Assembly (NCBI GenBank): GCA_050247255.1
Contig: JBFWUM010000020.1
Coordinates: 9,620 to 73,619, forward strand
Reading direction: 5' to 3'
Source: JBFWUM01 sp050247255
Lineage (GTDB): Bacteria > Acidobacteriota > Vicinamibacteria > Vicinamibacterales > UBA2999
DNA length: 64,000 bases
In this document: positions 14,171 to 23,054 of the stretch, piece after piece
How the letters are laid out: each line of letters starts with the position of its first letter
Position numbering within the stretch: the stretch's first letter is position 1
Notes under the pieces: generated by a model
Databases searched by the model: none
What the model saw: the letters and a program-made list of their open reading frames with translations, nothing else
Told to the model about the DNA's origin: nothing
Program-made: the position numbers and the translations under genes

Positions 14171-15565
14171 TCAATTCGACCAGGAAGGCGTGTAGTTGTT
14201 GCCGTCACGGGTGATCTGCCGCGGGTTGCGGCCGTCGCGGCCGATGGTGAACACCTGCACGCGCCCGGCGCGGGTGGACGTGAAGGCGAGATGCCGCCCA
14301 TTGGGCGAAAACGCCGGGCTTTCGTTCGTGCCCTCGCCGAAGGTGATCTGCCGCGTCTGGCCGCTCGCCAGGTCGTACACCTTGATGTCGAAGCCGGGCC
14401 CGGTGCGCGCCGCAAAGGCCACCTCGTTGAACGGCGCCGGCGACCACGTCGGGCGATCGGCGTACGACTCGGCCGTCGTCAACCGCCGCAGGTTCAACCC
14501 GTCGGCGCCGACGATGTAGATCTGTGGAGTGCCGGTGCGGTCCGAGGTGAAGGCGATCTGCGTCCCGGTGGGCGACCAGGTGGGGGTCACGTCGATCGCG
14601 GGGTTGTTGGTGATGCGCCGCAGCCCGGAGCCATCGCGGTTCATCACGTAGATCTCCGGGTTGCCGTCACGGTTGGTCGTAAAGGCGATCCGCGTGCCGT
14701 CCGGCGACCAGACCGGGAGGAAGTTCTGCCCGACGCCCCGCGTCGGCTCCTGCTGTACGCCCTCATAGATCAGCGCGACGAAGATGTCGGGATAGCCGCG
14801 GCGATACGAGGTGTAGGCAATGGCGCGCGCGTCGGGCGACCACGCCGGCGTGATGTTCAGCTGGCGGTTGGTCGTGATGCGGCGCTGCGCGTCGCCGTCG
14901 TAGTCGGCGATGTAGATCTCCTTGACGTCGCGGTTCTGCACCGGGCCGGCAATCCGCTCGCGGTTGCGATCCGACGAGAACGCGAGCTTCGTTCGCGCGA
15001 CGCCGCGCAGCCCGCGCTGCTGCAGGTGGATCTCATCCGACACCGTGTGCGCGATCAGCCGGACGCTGCTGCCCGAGTACTCCTTGCCGAAGACCATCTG
15101 CCGCGAGCGGACGTTGAACAGCCGGATCTGCGCGGTGTAGGTGTTGCCGCTGCGGCGGACGGTGCCGAACACCACGGCGTCGGCCCCCAGCTCGCGCCAG
15201 CCGTCGAAGTCGATCTGCTCCGGCGCGGACGCGGTGCGGACGCTGCCGTAGGTATCGCGCGGGATCATGTAGAACTCGCGCTCGAAGTTCAGGTCGTTCC
15301 AGAGCACCTGGCCGCCGGTCCTGGCCGCCTCGGCCGCGTCCGGCGTCAGCGCCACGAAGTCCGGCACTGCGTAGCGCGGCGGTGTCCCGGGATCGCCGGT
15401 GATGCGCAGTTCGATCTCCGACGGCTGCTGCGGGGGCGTTGCCGCCGGCGGCGCCTGCTGCCCGCTCACGCGCGTCATCAGAAGACCGAGCGCCAGCGCG
15501 ACGGCGCTGAGCAGCAGCAGCGTCCGGCGGACCCGCGGTGAGGCGAAAAGGGCAATCATCATCAT
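14171..15565 (-). CDS. tolB: Tol-Pal system beta-propeller protein TolB
   Basis: Periplasmic protein that binds Pal and TolA. Cleavable signal peptide (residues 1-35), N-terminal alpha/beta domain (about 45-190, with LGADAVVFGTV), then a C-terminal six-bladed propeller built of repeats such as PAWSPDARAIAYTS, PVWSPDGTRIAFTT and PTWSPTGTQIAFTS. 464 residues. Three consecutive ATG codons begin the gene; the first overlaps the tolA stop (ATGA), so translation is coupled. Confidence 0.93.
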   Translation of the reverse strand: MMMIALFASPRVRRTLLLLSAVALALGLLMTRVSGQQAPPAATPPQQPSEIELRITGDPGTPPRYAVPDFVALTPDAAEAARTGGQVLWNDLNFEREFYMIPRDTYGSVRTASAPEQIDFDGWRELGADAVVFGTVRRSGNTYTAQIRLFNVRSRQMVFGKEYSGSSVRLIAHTVSDEIHLQQRGLRGVARTKLAFSSDRNRERIAGPVQNRDVKEIYIADYDGDAQRRITTNRQLNITPAWSPDARAIAYTSYRRGYPDIFVALIYEGVQQEPTRGVGQNFLPVWSPDGTRIAFTTNRDGNPEIYVMNRDGSGLRRITNNPAIDVTPTWSPTGTQIAFTSDRTGTPQIYIVGADGLNLRRLTTAESYADRPTWSPAPFNEVAFAARTGPGFDIKVYDLASGQTRQITFGEGTNESPAFSPNGRHLAFTSTRAGRVQVFTIGRDGRNPRQITRDGNNYTPSWSN

Positions 15566-16335
15566 CGATACTCGAAGAACATGTTCACGGTCAGTGTCGG
15601 GTTGGGGAACTGCGGCGGCAGTTCCGGGAGCCGCGCGAGCAGCAGCGCGCGCTGCGCCGCGAGTTCGTGCACCTGGAACCCGCTCGGCTTCGCCACCTGC
15701 ACGTTCTGGACGGCGCCGCTGCGGATGATGGTGAACCTCATGACGACGGTGCCGCCCACACCTTGATTGGACTGCCAGTTCTGCGTGATGGCTCGGATCA
15801 TCGCTTCGAGGTAGTCGGGGCAGCAGAAGTTGGCGACGTCGAGCTGCACGCCGGTCCCGCCACCGCCGCCGGTGGTCAGCCCGAAGCCCTGGCCGCGCGC
15901 GCCGGTGTCGGCGCGCGCCGGGCCTTCCTGCGTTTCGCGGCCCTGCACCGGCCGCCGGCCGACGGCATCGCGCGGCGCCGCCTGGGGTGGCGGCTGCGTG
16001 CGGCGCGGGGTCTGCCGCTGGTTGGGGAGTGCCATCTCCGGCGGCCGCGCCGCCGGCGGCGGATCGGCGCGGCGGATCGGCTCCGGCGTCGCTTCCTGCA
16101 CCGTGCGGCCGCCCATCTGGGTGAGGCCGCCGGCGCGCGGCCCCGGCGCGCCGCCCAGGCTGATCGTCATCACCGTCCGCGGCGGTTCGTCGGTCTGGCC
16201 GCGCCAGCTCTCCGGCATGTAGACGAAGAACAACACCAGCCCGATGTGCGCCACCACCGACCACACGAAGGTCTTCGTGAGGCTGTCGGTCTGCCTCGCG
16301 CGCGCGGCGATGATGTCGTCAGCGGCCTCGTGCAT
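15562..16335 (-). CDS. tolA: TolA/TonB-like energy transducer
   Basis: Connects the TolQR motor to the outer membrane. N-terminal cytoplasmic tail, one membrane helix (residues about 24-42, VWSVVAHIGLVLFFVYM), a long Pro/Arg/Gly-rich periplasmic region (45-165), and a TonB-type C-terminal domain (about 170-257, VVMRFTIIRSGAVQNVQVAK). At 257 residues it is short for TolA and could be called TonB from sequence alone; position between tolR and tolB decides for TolA. A CC pair at FCCPDYLEAM may form a disulfide. Confidence 0.85.
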   Translation of the reverse strand: MHEAADDIIAARARQTDSLTKTFVWSVVAHIGLVLFFVYMPESWRGQTDEPPRTVMTISLGGAPGPRAGGLTQMGGRTVQEATPEPIRRADPPPAARPPEMALPNQRQTPRRTQPPPQAAPRDAVGRRPVQGRETQEGPARADTGARGQGFGLTTGGGGGTGVQLDVANFCCPDYLEAMIRAITQNWQSNQGVGGTVVMRFTIIRSGAVQNVQVAKPSGFQVHELAAQRALLLARLPELPPQFPNPTLTVNMFFEYR

Positions 16336-16364
16336 CGTTGCCTGGCACCCCGTAAAGGGGCGCC

Positions 16365-16826
16365 CTACTCCTCACCCGGCAGCTTGCTGACAATGCCGAC
16401 CTTCTCGATCCCGCCCGCCTTCAGGCGGTCGAAGATGTCCATCTGGTCCTGCACCGCCAGCGCGCCGTCGAGGCGCAGGAACACCTGGCGGTCGGTCCGG
16501 TTGAGGGTCAACTGCCGCACCCGTTCGCTCAGGTTGTCGACGCGGATCGCCTCCTCGCCGATGAACACGCGGCTGTCGTCCTTGTACGAGAGCGGCACGC
16601 TGACGAAGATCTGCTCGGTGGCCATCTCCTGCGAGCGGCTCGCCACCGGCAGGTTCACCTCGACGCCGCGCTGCAGCATCGGCGCCGCCACCATGAAGAT
16701 GATCAGCAGCACGAGCATCACGTCGACCAGCGGGATGATGTTGATCTCCGCCAGCGTCGTCGACACTCGCCGGCCGCGCCCCGGACGGGCGCCGGCGGCG
16801 GAGGCTGAAGGCATCACTTTCGGCAC
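16365..16826 (-). CDS. tolR: Tol-Pal proton-channel subunit TolR
   Basis: ExbD/TolR-family inner-membrane protein. One membrane helix (about 27-45) has the essential aspartate in NIIPLVDVMLVLLIIF; a periplasmic domain follows to residue 153. With TolQ it forms the proton-driven stator of the Tol system. Starts ten bases after tolQ. The N-terminal tail is Arg- and Gly-rich. Confidence 0.92.
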   Translation of the reverse strand: MPKVMPSASAAGARPGRGRRVSTTLAEINIIPLVDVMLVLLIIFMVAAPMLQRGVEVNLPVASRSQEMATEQIFVSVPLSYKDDSRVFIGEEAIRVDNLSERVRQLTLNRTDRQVFLRLDGALAVQDQMDIFDRLKAGGIEKVGIVSKLPGEE

Positions 16827-16835
16827 GTCAGCTCC

Positions 16836-17588
16836 CTACGTGAAATTGCGCTCGGTGATGTTCAGGAACTCGAGCGCGAAGTCGTCCATTTCGGCCGCGA
16901 ACGTCTTCACCTGCGTCGTCAGGTGGTTGTAGAAGTAGACGGCCGGAATCGCCGCGAACAGCCCGGCGGCGGTGGCGATGAGCGCCTCGGAGATGCCCGG
17001 GCCGACAATCGCCAGGTTGGTCGAGCCGGTCGCGCCGATGCGATAGAACGTAATCATGATCCCGACCACCGTGCCGAAGAGGCCGATGAACGGGGTGATG
17101 CTCGCGGTCGTCGCCAGGAAGGTCAGCCGCTTCTCGAGCTTGCTCACCTCGGTGGTTGCCGCCCGCAGCAGCGCGCGGTCGACCGCGGTGAGGCTCTTGA
17201 TCGTCGGCCGCGCAGCCGGGGCGGCCGCGCCCTGTGGCTGGCCGACGCGGAACTGCGCGTTGAGCTCCGCGTAGCCGGCCTGGAAGACGCCGACGAGGGG
17301 GCTCAACTCGAGCGTCGGGCAGACCGCCTGGACCTCGGAAAACTTGCTGCTCTTGCGGAATACGTCGAGGAACTTCGCGCTCTGGTCCTGCGAGCGCCGG
17401 AACGCCAGGATCTTGCCGACGATGACCGCCCACGAGGCGATCGAAAAGAGCAGCAGGATCGCGAGGACAGCCTGATTGAGGGGAGTCGCTTCCGCGATGA
17501 CGCGGATAATCTCGCTGCCCGACCCAGCGACAGGGGCAGCGCCGTCCGGCACCTGCAGTGCCAGGACCAGTGAGCCAAGCGTGTACAA
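16836..17588 (-). CDS. tolQ: Tol-Pal proton-channel subunit TolQ
   Basis: ExbB/TolQ-family channel with three membrane helices: about 33-57 (VLAILLLFSIASWAVIVGK), about 155-180 (ITPFIGLFGTVVGIMITF) and about 198-222 (ALIATAAGLFAAIPAVYFY). No ATG lies near the true N-terminus; the TTG at 17588 is chosen because a perfect GGAGG stands five bases upstream and a strong promoter lies 50 bases further back. 250 residues, near the family norm. A longer open frame upstream overlaps recN on the other strand and is rejected. Confidence 0.9.
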   Translation of the reverse strand: MYTLGSLVLALQVPDGAAPVAGSGSEIIRVIAEATPLNQAVLAILLLFSIASWAVIVGKILAFRRSQDQSAKFLDVFRKSSKFSEVQAVCPTLELSPLVGVFQAGYAELNAQFRVGQPQGAAAPAARPTIKSLTAVDRALLRAATTEVSKLEKRLTFLATTASITPFIGLFGTVVGIMITFYRIGATGSTNLAIVGPGISEALIATAAGLFAAIPAVYFYNHLTTQVKTFAAEMDDFALEFLNITERNFT

Positions 17589-17639
17589 CGAAGCCTCCGA
17601 TGCGTAGGCAAGTGCGCCGCTGGGACAGCGCGTCACGGC

Positions 17640-17668
17640 AGCGTAGCACGCGTCCAAAGTGCTGTCAA
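17640..17668 (-). promoter_or_regulatory. Sigma-70 promoter of the tol-pal operon
   Basis: On the minus strand TTGACA (17668-17663), a 17-base spacer and TACGCT (17645-17640). Predicted transcription start near 17633, giving a leader of about 45 bases before the tolQ TTG with its GGAGG site. Confidence 0.8.
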
Positions 17669-17696
17669 AGATTTGATACGATGGGAGTTCCGCCGC

Positions 17697-19364
17697 ATGC
17701 TCCGCTTCCTCCGCATACGGAACCTGGCCGTCATCGAGGGCGTCGAGGTCGAGTTCGAGCCCGGCTTCAACGTGCTCACGGGCGAGACGGGGGCGGGCAA
17801 GTCGATCCTCGTCGAAGCGGTGGGGCTGCTGCTCGGCAGCCGCGCCTCTGCTGACCTGGTGCGCAGCGGCGAGGCGCAGGCGTCGATCGAGGCCATCTTC
17901 GAGGACGCCGGCCGCGGCGAGCTCGTCGTCCGCCGCGAGATCACCAGCCAGGGGCGCAGCCGCTCCTACATCAATGGCGCGCTCGCGACCGCCGCGGCGC
18001 TGCGCGACCTGTCTGCGCGGCTCGTCGAGTTGCACGGCCAGCACGAGCACCAGGCGCTGCTGGATCCGCTGACGCACCTGCCGCTCCTGGATCAATTCGC
18101 CGGGCTCCAGTCACAGGCCGCTGACGTGGCCGCGCGCTGGGCCCGCGTCCGCGCGCTGCGTGAGCAGGTGGAACGGTCGCGGATGGACGGGCGCGAGAAG
18201 GCGGCGCGCCTCGACCTGATTGCCTTCCAGCTCGGGGAGATCGACAAGGCGTCGCCGAAACCCGGTGAGGACGAGGAACTGGCGGCCACGCGCCACGTCC
18301 TGGCGAGTGCCGACCGCGTCCAGCGTCTCTGCGAGGAGAGTTACGCGGCCCTGTACGACAGCGACGGCGCCGTGCTCGCGGGCCTGGGCGGCGTCTGGAA
18401 GCGGGTCGGCGAGCTGGCGACCATCGATCCGCAGTTTGGCGCCTACGTCGACGCGCGCGACGGCATCAAGTCGCAGCTCGAGGACCTGGCGTTCTTCCTC
18501 CGCAGCTACGCCGATGGCGTCGACGCGTCGCCGGCACGGCTCCAGCAGGTCGAGGATCGGCTGGCGCTCCTCGAAGGCCTCAAGAAGAAGTACGGGCCCT
18601 CGCTCCAGGAGGTGATCGATCGCCGCGCCGGACTCGCCCGCGAGCGCGACCTGCTGACCGGGGCGGGCGAGGATGGGGAAGCGCTGCAGCGGGAACTCGG
18701 GGCCGCGACAACGGCCTTTCTCGAGGCGGCCAGCGCGCTGTCGGCGAAGCGCCACGCCGCGGCCTCGACGTTCGCCAAGTTCCTCGAGGCGCTGCTGGCG
18801 GAACTGGCGATGGCCCGCACCCGCTTCGAGGTGAGGTTCAACGCGCAGCCGCTGGCTGAGTCTGCCTGGGGCGAGCGCGGAATAGACGAGGCGGAGTTCT
18901 TCGTCTCGCCGAACCCGGGTGAAGACTTGCGGCCGCTCGCCCGGATCGTCTCCGGCGGTGAGCTCTCACGCGTGATGCTCGCGTTGAAGACGCTCGCAGC
19001 GGCCGACGCGGAAGGGAAGACGTTGATCTTCGACGAGGTGGATGCCGGCATCGGCGGGCGTGTCGCCGACGTCGTCGGGGCCAGGCTGCAGGCGCTCGGG
19101 GCACGCTTCCAGGTGCTCTGCATCACGCACCTGTCGCAGATTGCCGCCCGCGGTGCCACGCAGTTTCGCATCGAGAAGCAGGTGAAGGGCAGCCGGACGG
19201 TGACCTCGGTGGAGCGGCTCGACGCGGAGGCGCGGATCGACGAGATCGCCCGGATGATAGGCGGCGCTTCGGTCACCGAAACCGTAAGGGCAAGTGCCCG
19301 GGAATTGCTGGGCTCGGCCAAGGGCGAAAGCGAAAGGCGAAAGCGAAAGTCGCGGAATGGCTAA
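17697..19364 (+). CDS. recN: DNA repair protein RecN
   Basis: SMC-like ATPase that helps repair double-strand breaks. Walker A GETGAGKS near residue 35, long coiled-coil arms, then the C-terminal half-site with the signature SGGELSRVMLAL and Walker B TLIFDEVDAGIGG. 555 residues. ATG 17697 has GGGAG upstream; the frame opens eight codons earlier but adds no homology. Divergent from tolQ across 108 bp. The tail KGESERRKRKSRNG is encoded by a GCGAAA-rich repeat that also contains the ribosome-binding region of miaB. Confidence 0.95.
   Translation: MLRFLRIRNLAVIEGVEVEFEPGFNVLTGETGAGKSILVEAVGLLLGSRASADLVRSGEAQASIEAIFEDAGRGELVVRREITSQGRSRSYINGALATAAALRDLSARLVELHGQHEHQALLDPLTHLPLLDQFAGLQSQAADVAARWARVRALREQVERSRMDGREKAARLDLIAFQLGEIDKASPKPGEDEELAATRHVLASADRVQRLCEESYAALYDSDGAVLAGLGGVWKRVGELATIDPQFGAYVDARDGIKSQLEDLAFFLRSYADGVDASPARLQQVEDRLALLEGLKKKYGPSLQEVIDRRAGLARERDLLTGAGEDGEALQRELGAATTAFLEAASALSAKRHAAASTFAKFLEALLAELAMARTRFEVRFNAQPLAESAWGERGIDEAEFFVSPNPGEDLRPLARIVSGGELSRVMLALKTLAAADAEGKTLIFDEVDAGIGGRVADVVGARLQALGARFQVLCITHLSQIAARGATQFRIEKQVKGSRTVTSVERLDAEARIDEIARMIGGASVTETVRASARELLGSAKGESERRKRKSRNG
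19320..19351. repeat. GCGAAA-type short repeat at the recN/miaB junction
   Basis: Units GCGAAAG/CGAAAGG run through the last codons of recN just before the miaB ATG. It is a short-period array of 6-7 bases, and its A/G-rich sequence may double as a weak ribosome site for miaB. Confidence 0.45.
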
Positions 19365-20742
19365 GAAATACCGCATCGAGACCTTCGGCTGCCAGATGAA
19401 CGTCCACGACTCCGAGCGGATGGCGGGACTTCTGGACGAGGCTGGTTACGAGCCGACGGACCGCGACGGCGATGCCGACGTCATCGTCATCAACACCTGC
19501 AGCGTGCGCGAGCATGCCGAGGAAAAGCTCTACACGCGTCTCGGCGAGCTGCGGGTCCTCGAGGAGGCGACCGGGCGCACCCGGGTCGTCGCGGTGGCCG
19601 GCTGCGTTGCGCAGCAGGAAGGCGATCGCCTGCTGCGGAAGAGCAACGGCCGGATGATCGATGTCGTCATGGGGACGCAGCGCCTGAAGCAGCTGCCGGC
19701 GCTCGTCGCGCAGGCCGCCGAGGCGTCGCACGTCGCGCGCGCGGCCGTCGACATTGCCGCCTTCGACGACGTGACGTTCCCCGTGGGGGTCACGCGGCGC
19801 GGCGATGCCGTCCGCGCGTACGTGACGATCATCGAAGGCTGCAACGACCACTGCGCCTTCTGCGTCGTCCCCTACACCCGCGGTCACGAGCGGATGCGGC
19901 CGAAGGCGGACATCCTGGCTGACGTGGCCGAGGCGGCGGCGTCGGGGCGCAGGGAAGTCCAGCTGCTCGGGCAGATCGTCAACCACTACCAGGCGCCGGA
20001 CGATCCGGCGTGCGACTTTGCCCAGCTGCTGTCCGAGGTCAACGACGTGCCCGGCATCGCACGAATCCGCTTCGCCAGCCCGCACCCGCGGCACACCGGC
20101 GAACGGCTGATCGAGGCGGTGCGCGACCTGCCCAAGGTCGCCAAGCACCTGCACCTGCCGGTGCAGTCGGGCTCGACGCGCATCCTCACGGCGATGCGCC
20201 GGCGTCATACCCGTGAGCAGTACCTCGACCTCGTTGCACGAATCCGCACGGCCATCCCGGGCGTGACGCTATCGACCGATATGATCGTTGGCTTTCCCGG
20301 GGAGACGCGGGAGGACTTCGCGCAGACGCTGTCGCTGGCCGAGGCCGCGCAGTACGTCAGCATGTTCTCCTTCAAGTACTCGGTGCGGCCGAACACGCTC
20401 GCGTCGAAGCGGATGCCCGACGACGTGAGCGAGGCGGAGAAGACGTCGCGGATCGTCGAGCTGCAGGCGCTGCAGCGCGAGATCCAGACGCGGCTGCTCG
20501 AGCGGACGGTCGGTGCGACGGTGGAGGTGCTGATCGACTCGGCGAGCCGCCGCGACGACCGTGAGATCTCCGGCCGGACGAGCGGGAACGTCGTGGTGAA
20601 CCTGGCGGCGCCGGCGGGGAGCGAGCCGGCGGCGTGGATTGGGCGGACGGTGGCGGTGCGGGTCGAACGGGCCGGGCCGCACTCGTTGCGCGGGACGCTC
20701 CAGGGGGACGTGCAGGGCACGCTTCATGCGAACCAGCGGTGA
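19357..20742 (+). CDS. miaB: tRNA-2-methylthio-N6-dimethylallyladenosine synthase MiaB
   Basis: Radical-SAM methylthiotransferase acting on adenosine 37 of tRNAs. UPF0004 domain with GCQMNVHDSERM and CSVREHAEEK (first cluster cysteines), radical-SAM domain with EGCNDHCAFCVVPYTRG (CxxxCxxC), and a C-terminal TRAM domain (about 380-455). 461 residues. The start overlaps the recN stop by eight bases. A variant QIVNHY replaces the more usual QNVNSY after the LLGQ motif. Confidence 0.93.
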   Translation: MAKKYRIETFGCQMNVHDSERMAGLLDEAGYEPTDRDGDADVIVINTCSVREHAEEKLYTRLGELRVLEEATGRTRVVAVAGCVAQQEGDRLLRKSNGRMIDVVMGTQRLKQLPALVAQAAEASHVARAAVDIAAFDDVTFPVGVTRRGDAVRAYVTIIEGCNDHCAFCVVPYTRGHERMRPKADILADVAEAAASGRREVQLLGQIVNHYQAPDDPACDFAQLLSEVNDVPGIARIRFASPHPRHTGERLIEAVRDLPKVAKHLHLPVQSGSTRILTAMRRRHTREQYLDLVARIRTAIPGVTLSTDMIVGFPGETREDFAQTLSLAEAAQYVSMFSFKYSVRPNTLASKRMPDDVSEAEKTSRIVELQALQREIQTRLLERTVGATVEVLIDSASRRDDREISGRTSGNVVVNLAAPAGSEPAAWIGRTVAVRVERAGPHSLRGTLQGDVQGTLHANQR

Positions 20743-20746
20743 CGCC

Positions 20747-21232
20747 ATGCTGATCGAAATGACCATCAAGGGGCTGATGGTGGATCCCATCACCAACACG
20801 CCGATTGTCATCCTCAAGGACAGGGAAGGGGACCGCGTGCTGCCGATCTGGGTCGGCGTGTTCGAGGCGAACGCCATCGCGCTGCAGATCGAGAACGTGG
20901 CGACGCCGCGGCCGATGACCCACGATCTGCTGCGCAACATCATCGGCGACCTCGATGGCCGCGTGGATCGCGTGGTGGTGAGCGACCTCAAGGAGAACAC
21001 CTTCTACGCGGTCATCCACCTCACCGTGCGCGGCGAGCGGGTCGCGGTCGACGCGCGGCCGAGCGACGCGATCGCGCTGGCGCTCCGCACCAAGGCGCCC
21101 ATTCTCGTCGACGAGCTGGTCATCGACAACGCCAAGTCGGTCGATTTCGCGTCACAGCCTGCGGATAATGAGCGCCTCCAGAAGTGGCTGGAAAGCCTTG
21201 ATCCAGAGGAACTTGGCAAGTACAAGATGTAG
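20747..21232 (+). CDS. Bifunctional nuclease family protein (BFN / DUF151)
   Basis: A 161-residue protein starting MLIEMTIKGLMVDPITNTP and containing VLPIWVGVFEANAIALQIE and VDARPSDAIALALRTKAPI, the hallmark blocks of the bifunctional-nuclease (DUF151) family. Plant and some bacterial members have been reported to have nuclease activity; the physiological role in bacteria is not established. Starts four bases after miaB, so probably co-transcribed. ATG 20747 is supported by homology; upstream frame is Arg-rich antisense-like sequence. Confidence 0.88.
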   Translation: MLIEMTIKGLMVDPITNTPIVILKDREGDRVLPIWVGVFEANAIALQIENVATPRPMTHDLLRNIIGDLDGRVDRVVVSDLKENTFYAVIHLTVRGERVAVDARPSDAIALALRTKAPILVDELVIDNAKSVDFASQPADNERLQKWLESLDPEELGKYKM

Positions 21233-21253
21233 CTTGTCGGCCGGCCGACAAAC

Positions 21254-21330
21254 AGTTGGTCGGTGGTCGATGGTCGGCCGTCGCTAGGCCCGGTTCGGCC
21301 GACCACCGACCCCCAACTACCGACCACCGC
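21254..21330. repeat. Period-7 inverted array upstream of parA
   Basis: Left arm units TGGTCGG, TGGTCGA, TGGTCGG; right arm units GACCACC, GACCCCC, AACTACC, GACCACC. It fills the gap between the DUF151 gene and the parA promoter, where it could end the upstream transcript. Confidence 0.7.
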
Positions 21331-21342
21331 TCGATGGGTCGT

Positions 21343-21371
21343 TTGACACATTCCATCCCCGCCCCTACACT
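21343..21371 (+). promoter_or_regulatory. Sigma-70 promoter of parAB
   Basis: TTGACA (21343-21348), 17-base spacer, TACACT (21366-21371). Predicted start near 21378, about 30 bases before the parA ATG. Confidence 0.8.
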
Positions 21372-21407
21372 GGCCGCACCCCTCAGGTAGAACCCCATGC
21401 GTCCAGC

Positions 21408-22178
21408 ATGATCGTTTCGATCGCAAACCAGAAAGGCGGCGTCGGCAAGACAACGACGGCCGTCAACCTCGCCGCAGCCCTGGCCCTGCGCGGCGCCCGC
21501 ACGCTGCTCATCGATCTCGACCCGCAGGCCAACAGCTCGATCTCGTTCCTCGATCTTGCCGCCGTCCAGAAGAGCACCTACGACATGATCGCGGACCCGG
21601 AAGTGTCGCTGCGCGACATCATCCACCCGGCGCCGGTGGAGAACCTGGCCATCGCGCCGGCGCGCATCGCCCTCGCCAAGCTCGAGTCGCGGCTGGTGGG
21701 AGAGCTCGACGCCCACTTCCGGCTCAAGGACAAGATCGCCGCGCTGCAAGGGGAGTTCGAGCACATCGTCATCGACTGCCCGCCGGCGCTCGGCCTGCTG
21801 ACGGTGAACGCCCTGGTCGCCTCGACGCACCTGCTGGTGCCGATCCAGTCGTCCTACTTCGCGCTCGAGGGGACCGACGATCTGCTCGAGACGATCGAGA
21901 AGGTGCGCCAGCGCGCCAACCCGGCACTGCGGATCCTGGGCGTCGTCATTACCATGCACGACAAGCGCACGGCGCTGGCCCGCGATATCCGCGAGCAGAT
22001 CCAGAAGGTGTTCGGCGGCAAGGTGTTCAAGACGGTCATCACCAAGAGCGTCCGGCTCGAGGAGAGCCCCGCCTATAAGGAATCGATTTTCACGTTCGCG
22101 CCGGACTCGACCGGCGCGACCGATTACTACAGCCTGTGCGAGGAGGTCATCGAACGTGTCGAAGCGCGGACTGCCTAA
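21408..22178 (+). CDS. parA: Chromosome-partitioning ATPase ParA
   Basis: Deviant-Walker ATPase that moves ParB-parS complexes. N-terminal NQKGGVGKTTTAVNLAAAL with the signature lysine, LLIDLDPQANSS (switch I), and VIDCPPALGLLTVNAL (switch II). 256 residues, no N-terminal DNA-binding extension, as in chromosomal ParA/Soj. Read from its own promoter and overlapping parB by 23 bases. Confidence 0.95.
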   Translation: MIVSIANQKGGVGKTTTAVNLAAALALRGARTLLIDLDPQANSSISFLDLAAVQKSTYDMIADPEVSLRDIIHPAPVENLAIAPARIALAKLESRLVGELDAHFRLKDKIAALQGEFEHIVIDCPPALGLLTVNALVASTHLLVPIQSSYFALEGTDDLLETIEKVRQRANPALRILGVVITMHDKRTALARDIREQIQKVFGGKVFKTVITKSVRLEESPAYKESIFTFAPDSTGATDYYSLCEEVIERVEARTA

Positions 22179-22977
22179 TACGCTGAGGATGCGGCACGAC
22201 GAGCACTACGTCGAGGCGCTCGCGGCGTCGGCCGGCGCGCCGGTCGGCCGGATGGTCGCCATCGACCTGCTCGATCCCAACCCGGGGCAGCCACGGCAGG
22301 TCATGGGTGACCTGTCCGAGCTGATGGCCTCGGTCGCCGAAAAGGGGATCATCGAGCCGCTGATCGTCCGCCAGCGCGGCGGGCGCTACCAGATCATCGC
22401 CGGCGAGCGCCGGTACCATGCGGCCGTCCAGGTGGGCCTGAGCGAGGTCCCGGTCATCGTCCGGGAGGTCGACGATGTGGAGGTCATGGAGCTGGCGCTG
22501 GTCGAGAACCTCCAGCGCAAGGACCTGACCGCGTTCGAAGAGGCCGAAGCGCTGCAGCAGCTCGCCCAGAAGTGCAGCTATACGCACGAGGACATGGCGC
22601 GGAAGCTTGGCAAGTCGCGGACGTCGATCACCGAATCGCTGTCGCTGAACAGCATGCCCGACGAGGTCCGGAACCTCTGTCGGCTGGCCGACGTCACCTC
22701 GAAGTCGACGTTGCTGCAGATCGTCCGTCAACAGGACCCGGCGAAGATGCTGGCGCTGGTGGAACGCCTGGCCGGTGCCGGCGGCGCCACCCGTGAAGCG
22801 GTCCGCAAGGAAACACAGAAGCCCAGGCCAGGGCGCCCAAAGCACTTCATCTTTGCCTTCCGGCCGCCGACGAAGGCCTTCCAGCTGAAGATGAGTTTCA
22901 GCAAAGGAAAGGTCGAGAAGTCGGAGATCATCACGGCCCTCGAGAACATCATCCGCGAGCTGAAGGCGGCCAGGTAG
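22156..22977 (+). CDS. parB: Chromosome-partitioning protein ParB
   Basis: CTP-dependent DNA clamp that loads at parS. Contains DLLDPNPGQPRQVMGD, the GERRYHAA and ENLQRKDLTAFEEA motifs of the CTPase/N-terminal domain, a helix-turn-helix (MARKLGKSRTSITESLSL) and a C-terminal dimerisation region. 273 residues. GTG 22156 is the only start fitting the overlap with parA. No TGTTTCACGTGAAACA-like parS was found by eye. Lies directly beside a dif-like site, which is unexpected for a partition locus. Confidence 0.93.
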   Translation: MSKRGLPNTLRMRHDEHYVEALAASAGAPVGRMVAIDLLDPNPGQPRQVMGDLSELMASVAEKGIIEPLIVRQRGGRYQIIAGERRYHAAVQVGLSEVPVIVREVDDVEVMELALVENLQRKDLTAFEEAEALQQLAQKCSYTHEDMARKLGKSRTSITESLSLNSMPDEVRNLCRLADVTSKSTLLQIVRQQDPAKMLALVERLAGAGGATREAVRKETQKPRPGRPKHFIFAFRPPTKAFQLKMSFSKGKVEKSEIITALENIIRELKAAR

Positions 22978-23054
22978 CGGTGGTCGCTGGTCGCTGGTCG
23001 GTCGTCGCGGAGCCTTGAATCCTGGAACCACGACCATCGACCAGCTACCATCTA
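22978..23054. repeat. Period-7 inverted array between parB and the dif-like site
   Basis: Left arm GGTGGTC, GCTGGTC, GCTGGTC, GGTCGTC starts right after the parB TAG; right arm CGACCAT, CGACCAG, CTACCAT ends at the first base of the dif-like site. Confidence 0.7.

Noticed and set aside
16836..18095. Longer TolQ beginning well upstream
   Set aside because: The extension runs antisense through the start of recN, whereas TTG 17588 has GGAGG and a strong promoter just upstream.
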